Source of the DNA: Bin87 sp965220505
GTDB lineage: Bacteria > Chloroflexota > Dehalococcoidia > Lucifugimonadales > UBA3495
Direction of reading: 5' to 3'
Length of the DNA: 64,000 nt
NCBI GenBank assembly: GCA_965220505.1
Contig: CBDCQE010000001.1
Span: forward strand, 806,001 to 870,000
This document shows positions 15,545-24,312 of this stretch, one piece after another (within the stretch, counting starts at the first letter, position 1; each line of letters starts with the position of its first letter). The notes beneath the pieces were generated by a model that ran no database searches, was not told the DNA's origin, and saw only the letters and a list, made by a program, of their open reading frames with translations. The position numbers were made by a program, and so were the translations under genes.

Positions 15545-17827
15545 ATGACAACCCAGTTCAAAGTTTTGGAGCGCAACCACCCTCGCGTCGATGCGCACGA
15601 CAAGGTCACCGGGCGTGCCGCCTACGCGTCCGACGTGTACCTGCCCGGCATGTTGGCCTGCAAGCTGCTGCCGAGCACGCGAAACCACGCCCGGATTGTC
15701 CGGCTGGACACCAGCAAGGCGGCCTCCCATCCGGGCGTCAGGTGTGTCATCACCGGCACGGATTTTCCAGACATCCGGTACGGCTCCGGCGCGCTGCGGG
15801 ACAGGTACGTCATGCCGCGAGAGGTGGTTAACTTCTTGGGCGAACCCATCGCCGCGGTGGCCGCGGACGACGAAGCGACCGCCCAGGAAGCCATCGAGTT
15901 AATCGAGGTCGAGTACGAAGACCTGCCGGCCGTGGTCAACCCGCTAACCGCAATCGGTTCGGACGCGGCCACGGTGCACCCGGAACTGGAAGAATATGAG
16001 GGGTACGGGTTCACGCTGGGGCACAACGTCAGCACTCTGCTGGACGCGGACCGGGGCGACGTTGACCAGGCGTTCCGCGACGCCGACGTCGTGGTAGAGG
16101 ACGTTTATCGCTCCCAGGGCATCAATCAGGGTTTCCTGGAACCGATGGCGTGCGTAGCCGATGTCGAAGCCAACGGCCGTCTCGTCGTCTACGCCTCCAC
16201 GCAGGGCCCCTACCAGATCAGGGCCGCGTTGGCCGGCGTGCTTGAAATTCCGGTGTCGCGAATTCGGGTGGTTCCCATGGAACTGGGCGGCGGCTTTGGG
16301 GCCAAGCTGCGGCTGGCGTTCGAGGCTTTCCCCGCGCTACTGGCGATGAAAACGGGCCGCCCCGTAAAATTGGTCAACACCCGCGAGGAAGTGTTCACCA
16401 TGAATGGCCCGCGGCTTCCGGTGACCAACTACATCCGCTCCGGCGTCATGCGTGATGGCACGATTACCGCCCGCGAAGCCTACACGATCTTTGACGTGGG
16501 GGCGTACCTGGGCGCCGGTCCCAACTCCGGGATCGGTCACGGCATCGGGGCCTACCGGGTGCCCAACTTCCGACTGCGTTCCTACGGCGTTTACACCAAC
16601 AAGATCTACGTCGGTTCGTACCGGGCTTCGGGCGTCGCCGACATGACCTTCGCCGTGGAATCCCACATGGACCGCATCGCCCATGAAATCGGGATGGACC
16701 CTTACGACCTGCGCGTGAAGAATGCCCTGCGTGAAGGCGATGTCTCCGTGAGCGGGGCGGTAGTGCCCACCAACGGCCTGATGGAAACTCTCGAAGCCAT
16801 CAAGGAAAAGATCGACTGGCCGAGAGACCTGGAAGACGGCCACGGCGTGGGTCTGGCGCTGTGTGAGTGGAGGAGCGGCAGCGGGCCATCCACGGCGTCG
16901 ATCAGTGTCAACGACGACGGCACGGTGAGCCTGCTCACGGGTTCCGTCGACATCTCGGGCAGCGATACCTCCCTGGCCGCCATCGCCGCGGAGGCGCTGG
17001 GTATCCCAATGGACCAGGTGGTCGTAGCCAAGCGCGACACGGACCTGGCGCCGTACACCGGGCAGTCCGGCGGCAGCCGCATCGTGTACAGCCAGGGCAC
17101 CGCGGTGCAACGCGCCGCCGAGGACACCGTCCAAAAGCTCGTTGCCCTGGCCGCGGAACGACTGGGTGTCCCTGAAGAAGCGCTGGACTGCGAAGACGGG
17201 CGGGTCTACGTGATGGACAACGAACCGCAGGGACTGACTTTCGCGCAACTGGCGGCCGCCAGCATCACATCACGGGGCGGCCCCATCATCGGCACCGCGT
17301 CGCTGTCCAGCATGCCCTACACCCCGGTATTCGCGGCCCAGGCAGCCGAGGTCAAGGTCGACCGGAAAACCGGGCAGGTCAGGCTGCTCCGCTACATCCA
17401 GGCCCAGGACGTGGGGACTCCGATCAATCCCATGGCCGTTGAAGGCCAACTGGACGGCGGGGTCGTCCAGGGGATTGGCCGGGCCCTGACCGAAGACCAA
17501 CAATTCGACCCGGAAACTGGTGCGGTCCGCAATCCCTCGTTTGCCTCGTACCTGATGCCCTTGGCAATCGACCTGCCGGAACTTGAGAACGTGCTGATCA
17601 ACGTGCCGGCGCCCGACGGGCCGTTTGGCGCCCGGGCCGTGGCCGAGCCTCCTGGCTTTGGTCCGCCGGCCGCCATCGCCAACGCTGTGTACGATGCGGT
17701 GGGCGTGCGCATCAAGGAGTTGCCGCTGTCGGGCGAGCGTGTACTCGCCGCGTTGAATGGCCAGAACGCGGACATCGATTTCGACGTGGACGCGCTCCGC
17801 CGAGCGGAGGGTTTGACTGGCGATTAG
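15545..17827 (+). CDS. Molybdenum hydroxylase large catalytic subunit (CoxL/XdhC-like)
   Basis: Molybdopterin-cytosine-dinucleotide-binding subunit, 760 aa, the site of substrate hydroxylation. The start at 15545 stands 8 nt after GGAGG; the longer frame from 15464 overlaps coxS. Features in order: VTGRAAYASDVYLPGML, ELGGGFGAKLRLAFEA (cofactor binding), SYRASGVADMTFAVES (active-site loop), and the C-terminal VAEPPGFGP whose glutamate matches the catalytic Glu of the family. The loop is neither the CO-dehydrogenase form I sequence (AYRCSFR) nor the common AYRGAGR, so the enzyme is probably not a CO dehydrogenase and its substrate is open. moaA and moaC near 51-52 kb supply early molybdopterin steps. 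Confidence 0.9.
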   Translation: MTTQFKVLERNHPRVDAHDKVTGRAAYASDVYLPGMLACKLLPSTRNHARIVRLDTSKAASHPGVRCVITGTDFPDIRYGSGALRDRYVMPREVVNFLGEPIAAVAADDEATAQEAIELIEVEYEDLPAVVNPLTAIGSDAATVHPELEEYEGYGFTLGHNVSTLLDADRGDVDQAFRDADVVVEDVYRSQGINQGFLEPMACVADVEANGRLVVYASTQGPYQIRAALAGVLEIPVSRIRVVPMELGGGFGAKLRLAFEAFPALLAMKTGRPVKLVNTREEVFTMNGPRLPVTNYIRSGVMRDGTITAREAYTIFDVGAYLGAGPNSGIGHGIGAYRVPNFRLRSYGVYTNKIYVGSYRASGVADMTFAVESHMDRIAHEIGMDPYDLRVKNALREGDVSVSGAVVPTNGLMETLEAIKEKIDWPRDLEDGHGVGLALCEWRSGSGPSTASISVNDDGTVSLLTGSVDISGSDTSLAAIAAEALGIPMDQVVVAKRDTDLAPYTGQSGGSRIVYSQGTAVQRAAEDTVQKLVALAAERLGVPEEALDCEDGRVYVMDNEPQGLTFAQLAAASITSRGGPIIGTASLSSMPYTPVFAAQAAEVKVDRKTGQVRLLRYIQAQDVGTPINPMAVEGQLDGGVVQGIGRALTEDQQFDPETGAVRNPSFASYLMPLAIDLPELENVLINVPAPDGPFGARAVAEPPGFGPPAAIANAVYDAVGVRIKELPLSGERVLAALNGQNADIDFDVDALRRAEGLTGD

Positions 17828-17850
17828 ATTCGACCCAAATTCCGGAAGTG

Positions 17851-17880
17851 GTCAGGGGCGGGCGCAGGCTCGCCCCTGAC
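17851..17880. terminator. Bidirectional palindrome between convergent genes
   Basis: GTCAGGGGCG (17851-17860) and CGCCCCTGAC (17871-17880) form a perfect 10-bp stem. It lies between the convergent large hydroxylase subunit and the PPOX gene and could end both transcripts. The arm resembles the palindrome at 2900-2938 (shared CCCCTGAC). Confidence 0.6.
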
Positions 17881-17891
17881 CATTCCCGGGC

Positions 17892-18311
17892 TCAGTCGGC
17901 GCGGCCGTATACGTGCGATGGCTCCACCAGCACCGCATAGCGGCGGTCGTCCAGCATGGCCTGGTCATATTCCGGCCAGTTGGGGTGCTCCTCGCCAGCG
18001 GCGGTGCGGTACACGTCGCGCAGGGTTTCCCGGTACTCGTCGGCCGAAACCTCGCCTACTCCCACCAACCTGGCCTCGCCTTCCAACACCAGGAAGTTCC
18101 GCCAATCGCCGGTGCCCACCAGGATCGTACAGCGGGGGTTTCGCCGGAGATTGCGGAGCTTGGCACGGTCGGCGGTTGTGGTGAAGGCCACGCCTTCCCC
18201 GTACAATCCGCACGTCACGATGCTCATTTGGCCGGCGCCATTCCGACGAAAAGTTGTTAGTGCGCCGTTGTGGTTCGAGGACAAGAATTGGCGTTGCGCT
18301 TCGGTTAGCAT
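17892..18311 (-). CDS. PPOX-class (pyridoxamine-phosphate-oxidase-like) flavoprotein
   Basis: Split-barrel flavin/F420-binding protein, 139 aa. The ATG at 18311 is preceded by AAGGAG at 7 nt; the upstream extension of this frame runs into sbcC in another frame and is not coding. The N-terminus MLTEAQRQFLSSNHNGALTT, the strand MSIVTCGLYGEGVAFTTTADR, and KLRNLRRNPRCTILVG are typical of F420-dependent PPOX enzymes. It follows sbcC on the same strand by 52 bp. A redox role on a small organic molecule is likely; the substrate is unknown. Confidence 0.85.
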   Translation of the reverse strand: MLTEAQRQFLSSNHNGALTTFRRNGAGQMSIVTCGLYGEGVAFTTTADRAKLRNLRRNPRCTILVGTGDWRNFLVLEGEARLVGVGEVSADEYRETLRDVYRTAAGEEHPNWPEYDQAMLDDRRYAVLVEPSHVYGRAD

Positions 18312-18363
18312 CGTGTGCTCCTTTGGGTGGGCTGAACGCCACCAGGTGAAATTGTCGCAGTCA

Positions 18364-20931
18364 TCAGCTGAGCCAGAATTGGGAACCGTCGGAGGTTTTG
18401 AGCACCTCGATCCGGACCGGAAACAGGTCCTTGAGCTCGTCAAGGTGCGTGATAACGATGATCTTGTCGAAATCCTCCTGGATGGACGCGATGGCGTCCA
18501 CGATGCGCTCCCGCCCAGCGGCGTCCTGGGTGCCGAAACCTTCGTCGATGAACAGGGTGGGCAGGGGAAGGCCCATACGCTGCGCCAGGACCTTGGACAA
18601 GGCGATGCGGAGCGCAAGGTTGATGCGGAATGCCTCGCCGCCGCTGAACAGGTCATAACTGCGCGACCCCAGTTCGTCGCTGACCAGGATGTCCAGGGTT
18701 TCGGTGACGTTGCCGGATTGGCGCGCGCGCTGGGTCTCCAGCTTGACCGCCAGCCGGCTGTCCGTCATCCGACCCAGCAGAAGGTTGGTCTCGGCTTCAA
18801 TCCGGGGCACGGCGGCATCGATGAGCATGGCCGGGACACCGCTGCGTCCGAACGCATTGTAGAGATCGGCATAGATACCCTGCTCAGCGGTTGAGGACGA
18901 GCGGCGGCCTTCCAGAGCATCGATCTCGTCCAAGTAGGAAACTCGGCGCTCGGCATCACCCTCCAATCTTCCCTTCCGAGCCAGGAGAGCGTCGCGATCA
19001 CTGAGAAGGTCCGCCAAGACTTGCTCCGCTTCCGCTAATTCCCGTTCTTTGGCGGGCAGATCTGCCAACGCCAAACGAGCGCCATCCACGACCGCCTGGA
19101 CGCTCTGCAACTCCGCGTTGAGCCGGGTCAATTGGTTCCTGGTTTGGGTCAGCAACGCTTCGTCCTCGGGCCGGCGCATTCGCGCGTCCTCCAGCCGTCT
19201 CAGCTCGTGCTCCCAGCGTTGCAACGAGCGAGCCTTCGCCGTGGACTCCTCCAGGCTCCGCTCATCGTATCCCAATTCTTGGACGGCCATTTCCACGTCG
19301 GCCAAAACAGCGCGCTGTTCGCTTGCGAAATTATCCTCGGATAGCGCCTTTTGCGACTGCTCCAGCCTGGGCAGCGACGTCGCCAACTGTTTTGCGGCGT
19401 CTGCACACTGGCGTTGCTCCTGTTCCAGTCGGCCGCGTTCCTGCTGGAGGCGTTGCTGGCGTCGGGCAAAGGCAGCGTCCCGATGAGATATCCCGGCTTG
19501 CAGGTCTTCAAGCCGGCTGTGCATATCGCGCAGAGATTGCTTGATCTCATCGTGGCGAGTGAGCTTCGCCCGGATCTCCGCCGCATACCAGGCCGAAATG
19601 TCTCCGCAGGCGTCAACACTGAGCGGGGTCCGACACAACGGGCACACAGCGTCCGCCGTCTCCATATCCTTTTGCCTGGCGCGCAGTTCCCTACCCTCAG
19701 CGATGCAGCGTTCCAGATCGGCACCCGCAAGGGCAATTTCGCGTTGCAGATCTGCGGACGAGACGATCTCCGCCTCCAGGAGGGACCGCTCCTTGGCGAG
19801 GGTCGATTCATTCTCGGCCACCGCCAGCAGTTCCTGAGCGACACCTTGGGTGCGACCTGCAGTCGGCCGCAGGACGTCGTCGGCGTGCCGTTTCAACTGC
19901 GCCGCTTCTGCGGAGAGTTGTGCCCGAGCCCGCTCGATGGCCGATTGCAACTCGCTACGGCGGTTACGCAACTGGTCGAACTCAGCCCGCGAGGCTTGTA
20001 AACGTTCCATCTCGGTTTGCGCCGCTTCCAGCCTCTCAACCCCGGCGCAGATCTCTCCAGCACGATCCTCCAGCACGTGAGCTTTTTGGATGCGTTCTGC
20101 GATGGAAGTAGCGGCGGCTTCGGCATGTTGAACATCGGCGCGGAGAACGCCGATGCGACGATCCGCGGCGGCGGCTTCCGTCTGCTTGTGGCGCAATGCG
20201 GAGACCGCGGCCCGCAGCCGTTCTGCGTTGGCGGAGGTCACCTCAATCTGTTGGCCCAACCGTTGCAGCCGCGCGTCTATCTCCAGAAGTTCCTCCGTAG
20301 GGTCAGGAATGGATTCCAGCAGACTCTGATTTTGCGCCAACGCTCCTTCCGTGCGCACCACTTCCGCTTGCCAGTGGTCTCGCCGGCCGGCGGCTGACAC
20401 TTGCAGCGTTTCGTAGAGGCTGAGGTCCAGGACGGACGACAGGACTGCCTTTCGTTCCGTGGGCGTTTTCCGCGTGAACTCGTCCGAGCGGCCCTGCAGC
20501 AGAAACGCGGTATTCACGAAGGTGGTGTAGTCCATCCCAACCAGGTTCTGGATTTTCCAGCTGGTCTCCCGAACCGAATTGCCGCTTATGGATCGCGGTT
20601 GACCGGCGTCGTCCAGGATGAACAGGTCCACCTCGGTGCGACCCTGTCCCGTCCTGCGCCGTCGGCGGATTACCCGGTGCTCCTGCCCCTGGGCCAGAAA
20701 GTCCAACTCGACCCGGCACTCCGACTCCCCGTAGGCGATCAGGTCGTTGTGGTTCTGGGTTCCGGTGCGTGCCTGTCCCCAAAGACACCACGTCATCGCG
20801 TCCAGCAGGGCTGATTTGCCATGGCCGTTGGCTCCGCACAGGCACGCTACGTGGATGCCGCGCAGGTCCAACGGCGGCACATCATCTCGGTAGCAAAGGA
20901 AGTTGCGGACCGAAAGCCTGAGCGGGATCAT
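18364..20931 (-). CDS. sbcC: SbcC/Rad50-type DNA repair ATPase
   Basis: SMC-like ATPase of the SbcCD (Mre11-Rad50) nuclease, 855 aa. The N-terminal Walker A is GANGHGKS (33-40), within NFLCYRDDVPPLDLRG and LLDAMTWCLWG. Long coiled-coil arms flank a zinc hook CPLC (C430, C433). The C-terminal lobe has the signature LFSGGEAFRINLALRIALSK, the Walker B segment LPTLFIDEGFGTQD, and a D-loop/His switch VITHLDEL. It is somewhat shorter than E. coli SbcC. No SbcD nuclease gene is adjacent, although the two are usually neighbours; the next gene upstream is on the other strand. Confidence 0.93.
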   Translation of the reverse strand: MIPLRLSVRNFLCYRDDVPPLDLRGIHVACLCGANGHGKSALLDAMTWCLWGQARTGTQNHNDLIAYGESECRVELDFLAQGQEHRVIRRRRRTGQGRTEVDLFILDDAGQPRSISGNSVRETSWKIQNLVGMDYTTFVNTAFLLQGRSDEFTRKTPTERKAVLSSVLDLSLYETLQVSAAGRRDHWQAEVVRTEGALAQNQSLLESIPDPTEELLEIDARLQRLGQQIEVTSANAERLRAAVSALRHKQTEAAAADRRIGVLRADVQHAEAAATSIAERIQKAHVLEDRAGEICAGVERLEAAQTEMERLQASRAEFDQLRNRRSELQSAIERARAQLSAEAAQLKRHADDVLRPTAGRTQGVAQELLAVAENESTLAKERSLLEAEIVSSADLQREIALAGADLERCIAEGRELRARQKDMETADAVCPLCRTPLSVDACGDISAWYAAEIRAKLTRHDEIKQSLRDMHSRLEDLQAGISHRDAAFARRQQRLQQERGRLEQEQRQCADAAKQLATSLPRLEQSQKALSEDNFASEQRAVLADVEMAVQELGYDERSLEESTAKARSLQRWEHELRRLEDARMRRPEDEALLTQTRNQLTRLNAELQSVQAVVDGARLALADLPAKERELAEAEQVLADLLSDRDALLARKGRLEGDAERRVSYLDEIDALEGRRSSSTAEQGIYADLYNAFGRSGVPAMLIDAAVPRIEAETNLLLGRMTDSRLAVKLETQRARQSGNVTETLDILVSDELGSRSYDLFSGGEAFRINLALRIALSKVLAQRMGLPLPTLFIDEGFGTQDAAGRERIVDAIASIQEDFDKIIVITHLDELKDLFPVRIEVLKTSDGSQFWLS

Positions 20932-21022
20932 CGTGCCCCGATTTTATCACCGGCCGGATGACGCCGTTCGATGCCCGCCATGGTTTGCGCCAACGAGCCG
21001 GAGAAGGCCCAGCAAGTGACAG

Positions 21023-21031
21023 TGGTACAAT
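21023..21031 (+). promoter_or_regulatory. Extended -10 promoter of the ABC exporter operon
   Basis: TGG directly before TACAAT makes an extended -10 element (21023-21031), with no clear -35. Transcription near 21038 would give a short leader containing a GAGG site before the ATG at 21056. Confidence 0.45.
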
Positions 21032-21055
21032 TTTTGTCGAGGAAACGTACAGTCG

Positions 21056-21847
21056 ATGTCACTCGCCGATACCAACTCCGCCAAGGGACCCGCTCCCGTC
21101 ATAGTTGTTGAGGAACTGCGAAAACGCTACGGAGATATCCAGGCGGTTGACGGTATTTCCTTCGAGGTTCAGCGCGGCGAGGTATTCGCCCTGCTGGGTC
21201 CCAACGGGTCCGGCAAGACCACCACCGTCGAGATAATCGAGGGGATGCGCTCCGCGGACAGCGGACGCGCCACGGTCGCCGGCATCGACGTCAGCCGTGA
21301 CCCCAGGGCGGTAAAGCAGCACATCGGAGTGCAGTTGCAGAGCAGCGCCTTCTTTGAGCATCTGAAACTCGCCGAGCTGCTCCGGATGCTTGGCAGCATT
21401 TACCGGGTCAAGGTCGACCCGGAGCCGCTGCTCGAGGCAGTGGACCTTGGAGAGCGAAAGTCGGCGTCCTTTCGCACGCTGTCAGGCGGTCAGAAGCAGC
21501 GGTTCGCCATCGCGGCCTCGCTGGTCAACGACCCGGAAGTGGTGTTCCTTGACGAACCGACCACCGGGCTTGATCCCCAGGCGAGGCGCATGATCTGGGA
21601 CCTGGCCAAGACCTGGAAGCAGGAGGGGCGCACCGTGGTCCTGACCACCCATTACATGGAGGAGGCCGAGGAACTGTGCGACCGGGTGGCGGTTATGGAC
21701 AGCGGAAAAATCATCGCCATGGCGTCGCCGGCCCAATTGATCGACCAGTTGATCTCCCGGGGATTCCACCGGGAACAGGAGGTGCGGTTGGCCACGCTGG
21801 AGGATGTGTTCCTTGACCTGACCGGCCGTTCGCTGCGGGAGTATTAG
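21056..21847 (+). CDS. ABC transporter ATP-binding protein (ABC-2 export type)
   Basis: ATPase subunit of an ABC-2-type exporter, 263 aa. Walker A GPNGSGKTTT (about 48-57), Q-loop region IGVQLQSSAFF, signature LSGGQKQRFAIAASL, Walker B VVFLDEPTTGLDPQAR, and the His switch TTHYMEEAEELCDRV are all intact, so it should hydrolyse ATP. The permease ATG begins one base after its stop, so the two form an operon. Such pairs export drugs, lipids or polysaccharides; the cargo cannot be assigned. Confidence 0.92.
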   Translation: MSLADTNSAKGPAPVIVVEELRKRYGDIQAVDGISFEVQRGEVFALLGPNGSGKTTTVEIIEGMRSADSGRATVAGIDVSRDPRAVKQHIGVQLQSSAFFEHLKLAELLRMLGSIYRVKVDPEPLLEAVDLGERKSASFRTLSGGQKQRFAIAASLVNDPEVVFLDEPTTGLDPQARRMIWDLAKTWKQEGRTVVLTTHYMEEAEELCDRVAVMDSGKIIAMASPAQLIDQLISRGFHREQEVRLATLEDVFLDLTGRSLREY

Positions 21848-21848
21848 G

Positions 21849-22928
21849 ATGCTCGCGCGGCCGGCCGTCTATCTGACCTGGTGGTCCATCAAGATGTGGG
21901 CGCGGGACCGCGCGGCCATGTTCTGGACGTTCTTTTTGCCGCTGGTCATCATGGTGATCTTCGGCTTGTTGAACTTCGGAGAACTGGGCAAGGTAGACGT
22001 TGGCATCGTAGATCATGCCGACACCGACACGTCTCGGGCGTTTGTCGATGGTCTGGCCGAGATCGACGCTCTGCGCATTGAGACCGGGACAGCCGAGGGT
22101 GAACGCGCGGCGTTGGCCGATGGCAAGCGGGACCTGGTGATTGTGCTGCCGGAGGACCTGGGCTCGGCTCCGGGCGGCAGCCAGATCACCGCCTGGTACC
22201 ACGGGAGCCGGCAAACTGAAGCGCGGCTGGGCTTGACGGTCATCCAATCCGCGGTTGACGAGTTGAACTTCGCCATCACCGGGGCCGAGCGCGTGGTCAC
22301 ACTGACCGAGGAGGCGGTGGAGGCGCGGGACCTGGGCTACATCGATTTCCTGATGCCCGGGGTGATCGGCATGGCCATCATGCAACTGGGCTTGTTCAGC
22401 GTGGCGTTCAGTTTCGTGACGATGAAACGGGAGGGTGTGCTGCGCCGGCTGCTGGCAACACCGCTGGAGCCGACCTCGCTGCTGATAGCCCAGGTGATTA
22501 CCAGGCTGATTGTCGTGGTGATCCAGACGGTGATCCTGGCCGCGGTGGCGGTGTTCCTGTTCGGCGCGGAATTCGCCGGCAACTTTTTTGCGGTGTTGTT
22601 GGCGGCTGCCATGGGCGGTGCGGTGTTCCTGGCGATGGGGTTCGCCGTGTCCGGGTGGGCCCGCACCGAGCAGCAGGCCGCGCCCCTGGCGAATATCGTT
22701 TCGCTGCCCATGATGTTTTTGTCTGGTGTATTCTTTTCCCGGGACGTTCTCCCCGGCATCCTGCAACGGATCACGGATTTTTTGCCGCTCACCTACCTGG
22801 TCGAAGCCATCCGGGGCATGACCGTGGAAGGGGACACGGTTTTGATGCAATGGCCGAACTTTCTGGGATTGGCGGTTTGGCTTGTGGTAGCGTTCATCAT
22901 CGCCAATCGTACGTTCCGCTGGGAATGA
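21849..22928 (+). CDS. ABC-2 type transporter permease
   Basis: Membrane subunit of the exporter, 359 aa. One N-terminal membrane helix (FWTFFLPLVIMVIFGLLNF) is followed by a large extracytoplasmic domain (about residues 45-165) and five more helices, including GVIGMAIMQLGLFSVAFSF and ANIVSLPMMFLSGVFFSRD, the typical ABC-2 arrangement. FVTMKREGVLRRLLATPLEP is the conserved cytoplasmic loop. Its start follows the ATPase stop by one base. The ffh gene comes 48 bp later and could be read through. Confidence 0.9.
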   Translation: MLARPAVYLTWWSIKMWARDRAAMFWTFFLPLVIMVIFGLLNFGELGKVDVGIVDHADTDTSRAFVDGLAEIDALRIETGTAEGERAALADGKRDLVIVLPEDLGSAPGGSQITAWYHGSRQTEARLGLTVIQSAVDELNFAITGAERVVTLTEEAVEARDLGYIDFLMPGVIGMAIMQLGLFSVAFSFVTMKREGVLRRLLATPLEPTSLLIAQVITRLIVVVIQTVILAAVAVFLFGAEFAGNFFAVLLAAAMGGAVFLAMGFAVSGWARTEQQAAPLANIVSLPMMFLSGVFFSRDVLPGILQRITDFLPLTYLVEAIRGMTVEGDTVLMQWPNFLGLAVWLVVAFIIANRTFRWE

Positions 22929-22976
22929 CATTACCAATCTTCAAGACAGGCGCCAAGACTGCGGGAGTGTGACGGG

Positions 22977-24302
22977 ATGTTTGACAATCTGACCGAGCGA
23001 TTGACCGGGATTTTTGGCCGTTTGCAGGGCAAGGGCCGGTTGACGGAAAAGGACATCGACGACGCACTGGGGCAGGTGCGCCGCTCGTTGCTCGAGGCGG
23101 ACGTGAATTTCCGTGTCGCCCGGGAGTTTGTGGCGACGGTCAAAGAGCGCGCGCTGACGGGCGAGGTCCTGGAAAGCCTGTCGCCGGGTCAGCAGGTGGT
23201 CAAGATCGTCCACGAGGAATTAACTTCCGTACTGAGCGCGGGAGACCACCGGCTCACGCCGGCCAGCCAGTTGCCCTCCGTGCTGATGCTGGTGGGATTG
23301 CAGGGGTCCGGCAAGACCACCACGGCCGCCAAGCTGGCCCTGCAGATGAAACGTCAGCAGCACAGCCCGATGCTCATCGCGGCCGACCTGCGCCGCCCGG
23401 CGGCCATCGCCCAGCTGAAATCGCTGGGCCAGCAGTTGGACATACCGGTGTATTCCGAGGAGCCGGGTTCCACCACCCCGGCCAGCGTAGCCGCGGCGGG
23501 AGTCAAACGGGCCACCGAGTTGGCGTTGACGTGGGCCATCGTCGACACCGGGGGGCGTCTGCACATCGACGACGAGTTGATGACCGAACTGGAAGAGGTG
23601 AAAAAGGCGGTTTCGCCGTACCAGACCATCCTGGTGGTGGACGCAATGACCGGCCAGGACGCGGTGAACGCCGCGGAGGAATTCCACCAGCGGGTGGGAC
23701 TGGACGGGTTGATCCTGTCCAAGATGGACGGTGACGCTCGCGGTGGAGCCGCGCTGTCGGTCACCAAGGTTACTGGCGTGCCCATCAAGTTCATCGGCAC
23801 GGGAGAGCGCAGCGACGCGCTGGAGCAATTCCACCCGGACCGGATGGCATCGCGGATCCTGGCCATGGGTGATGTGCTGACGCTGATCGAGCGCGCCCAG
23901 GAAGCCGTGGACGAGGAGAAGGCCCGGGAACTCGAACGCAAGATGCGCACGGCATCCTTCACCCTGGACGATTTTCTCGATCAGATCCAGGGCGTGAAGA
24001 AGATGGGCGGTTTGGCTTCAGTGATGGAAATGATGCCCGGTTTGGGCCGTCAGTCCAAGAAGATGCAGGGCCAGCTGGACGAATCGGAGCTCAAGAAAAC
24101 CGAGGCCATCATCCGCTCAATGACGCTGGAGGAACGGGAAAAGCCGGAGATCATCAAGGGCAGCCGGCGCCGGCGCATCGCATTGGGCAGCGGCACCAAT
24201 CCGTCGGACGTCAACCGGGTGCTCAACCAGTTCAAGCAGACCCAGCGGCTGATGCGCCAGTTTTCCAACAACCCCAAGGGGCTGATGCGGATGCTGCGCT
24301 GA
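22977..24302 (+). CDS. ffh: Signal recognition particle protein Ffh
   Basis: SRP54 GTPase that binds 4.5S RNA and signal peptides and docks with FtsY for co-translational membrane targeting. 441 aa, N-G-M domain order. G1 is GLQGSGKTT (107-115); the insertion box contains ADLRRPAAIAQL. G3 reads DTGGR at 190-194 where DTAGR is near-universal. G4 is SKMDGDARGGAALS. The M domain has the methionine-rich groove MGGLASVMEMMPG and the RNA-binding GSRRRRIALGSG. It ends 10 bp from the convergent AlkA-like gene, with no obvious terminator between. Confidence 0.96.
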   Translation: MFDNLTERLTGIFGRLQGKGRLTEKDIDDALGQVRRSLLEADVNFRVAREFVATVKERALTGEVLESLSPGQQVVKIVHEELTSVLSAGDHRLTPASQLPSVLMLVGLQGSGKTTTAAKLALQMKRQQHSPMLIAADLRRPAAIAQLKSLGQQLDIPVYSEEPGSTTPASVAAAGVKRATELALTWAIVDTGGRLHIDDELMTELEEVKKAVSPYQTILVVDAMTGQDAVNAAEEFHQRVGLDGLILSKMDGDARGGAALSVTKVTGVPIKFIGTGERSDALEQFHPDRMASRILAMGDVLTLIERAQEAVDEEKARELERKMRTASFTLDDFLDQIQGVKKMGGLASVMEMMPGLGRQSKKMQGQLDESELKKTEAIIRSMTLEEREKPEIIKGSRRRRIALGSGTNPSDVNRVLNQFKQTQRLMRQFSNNPKGLMRMLR

Positions 24303-24312
24303 TGATGGCCGG

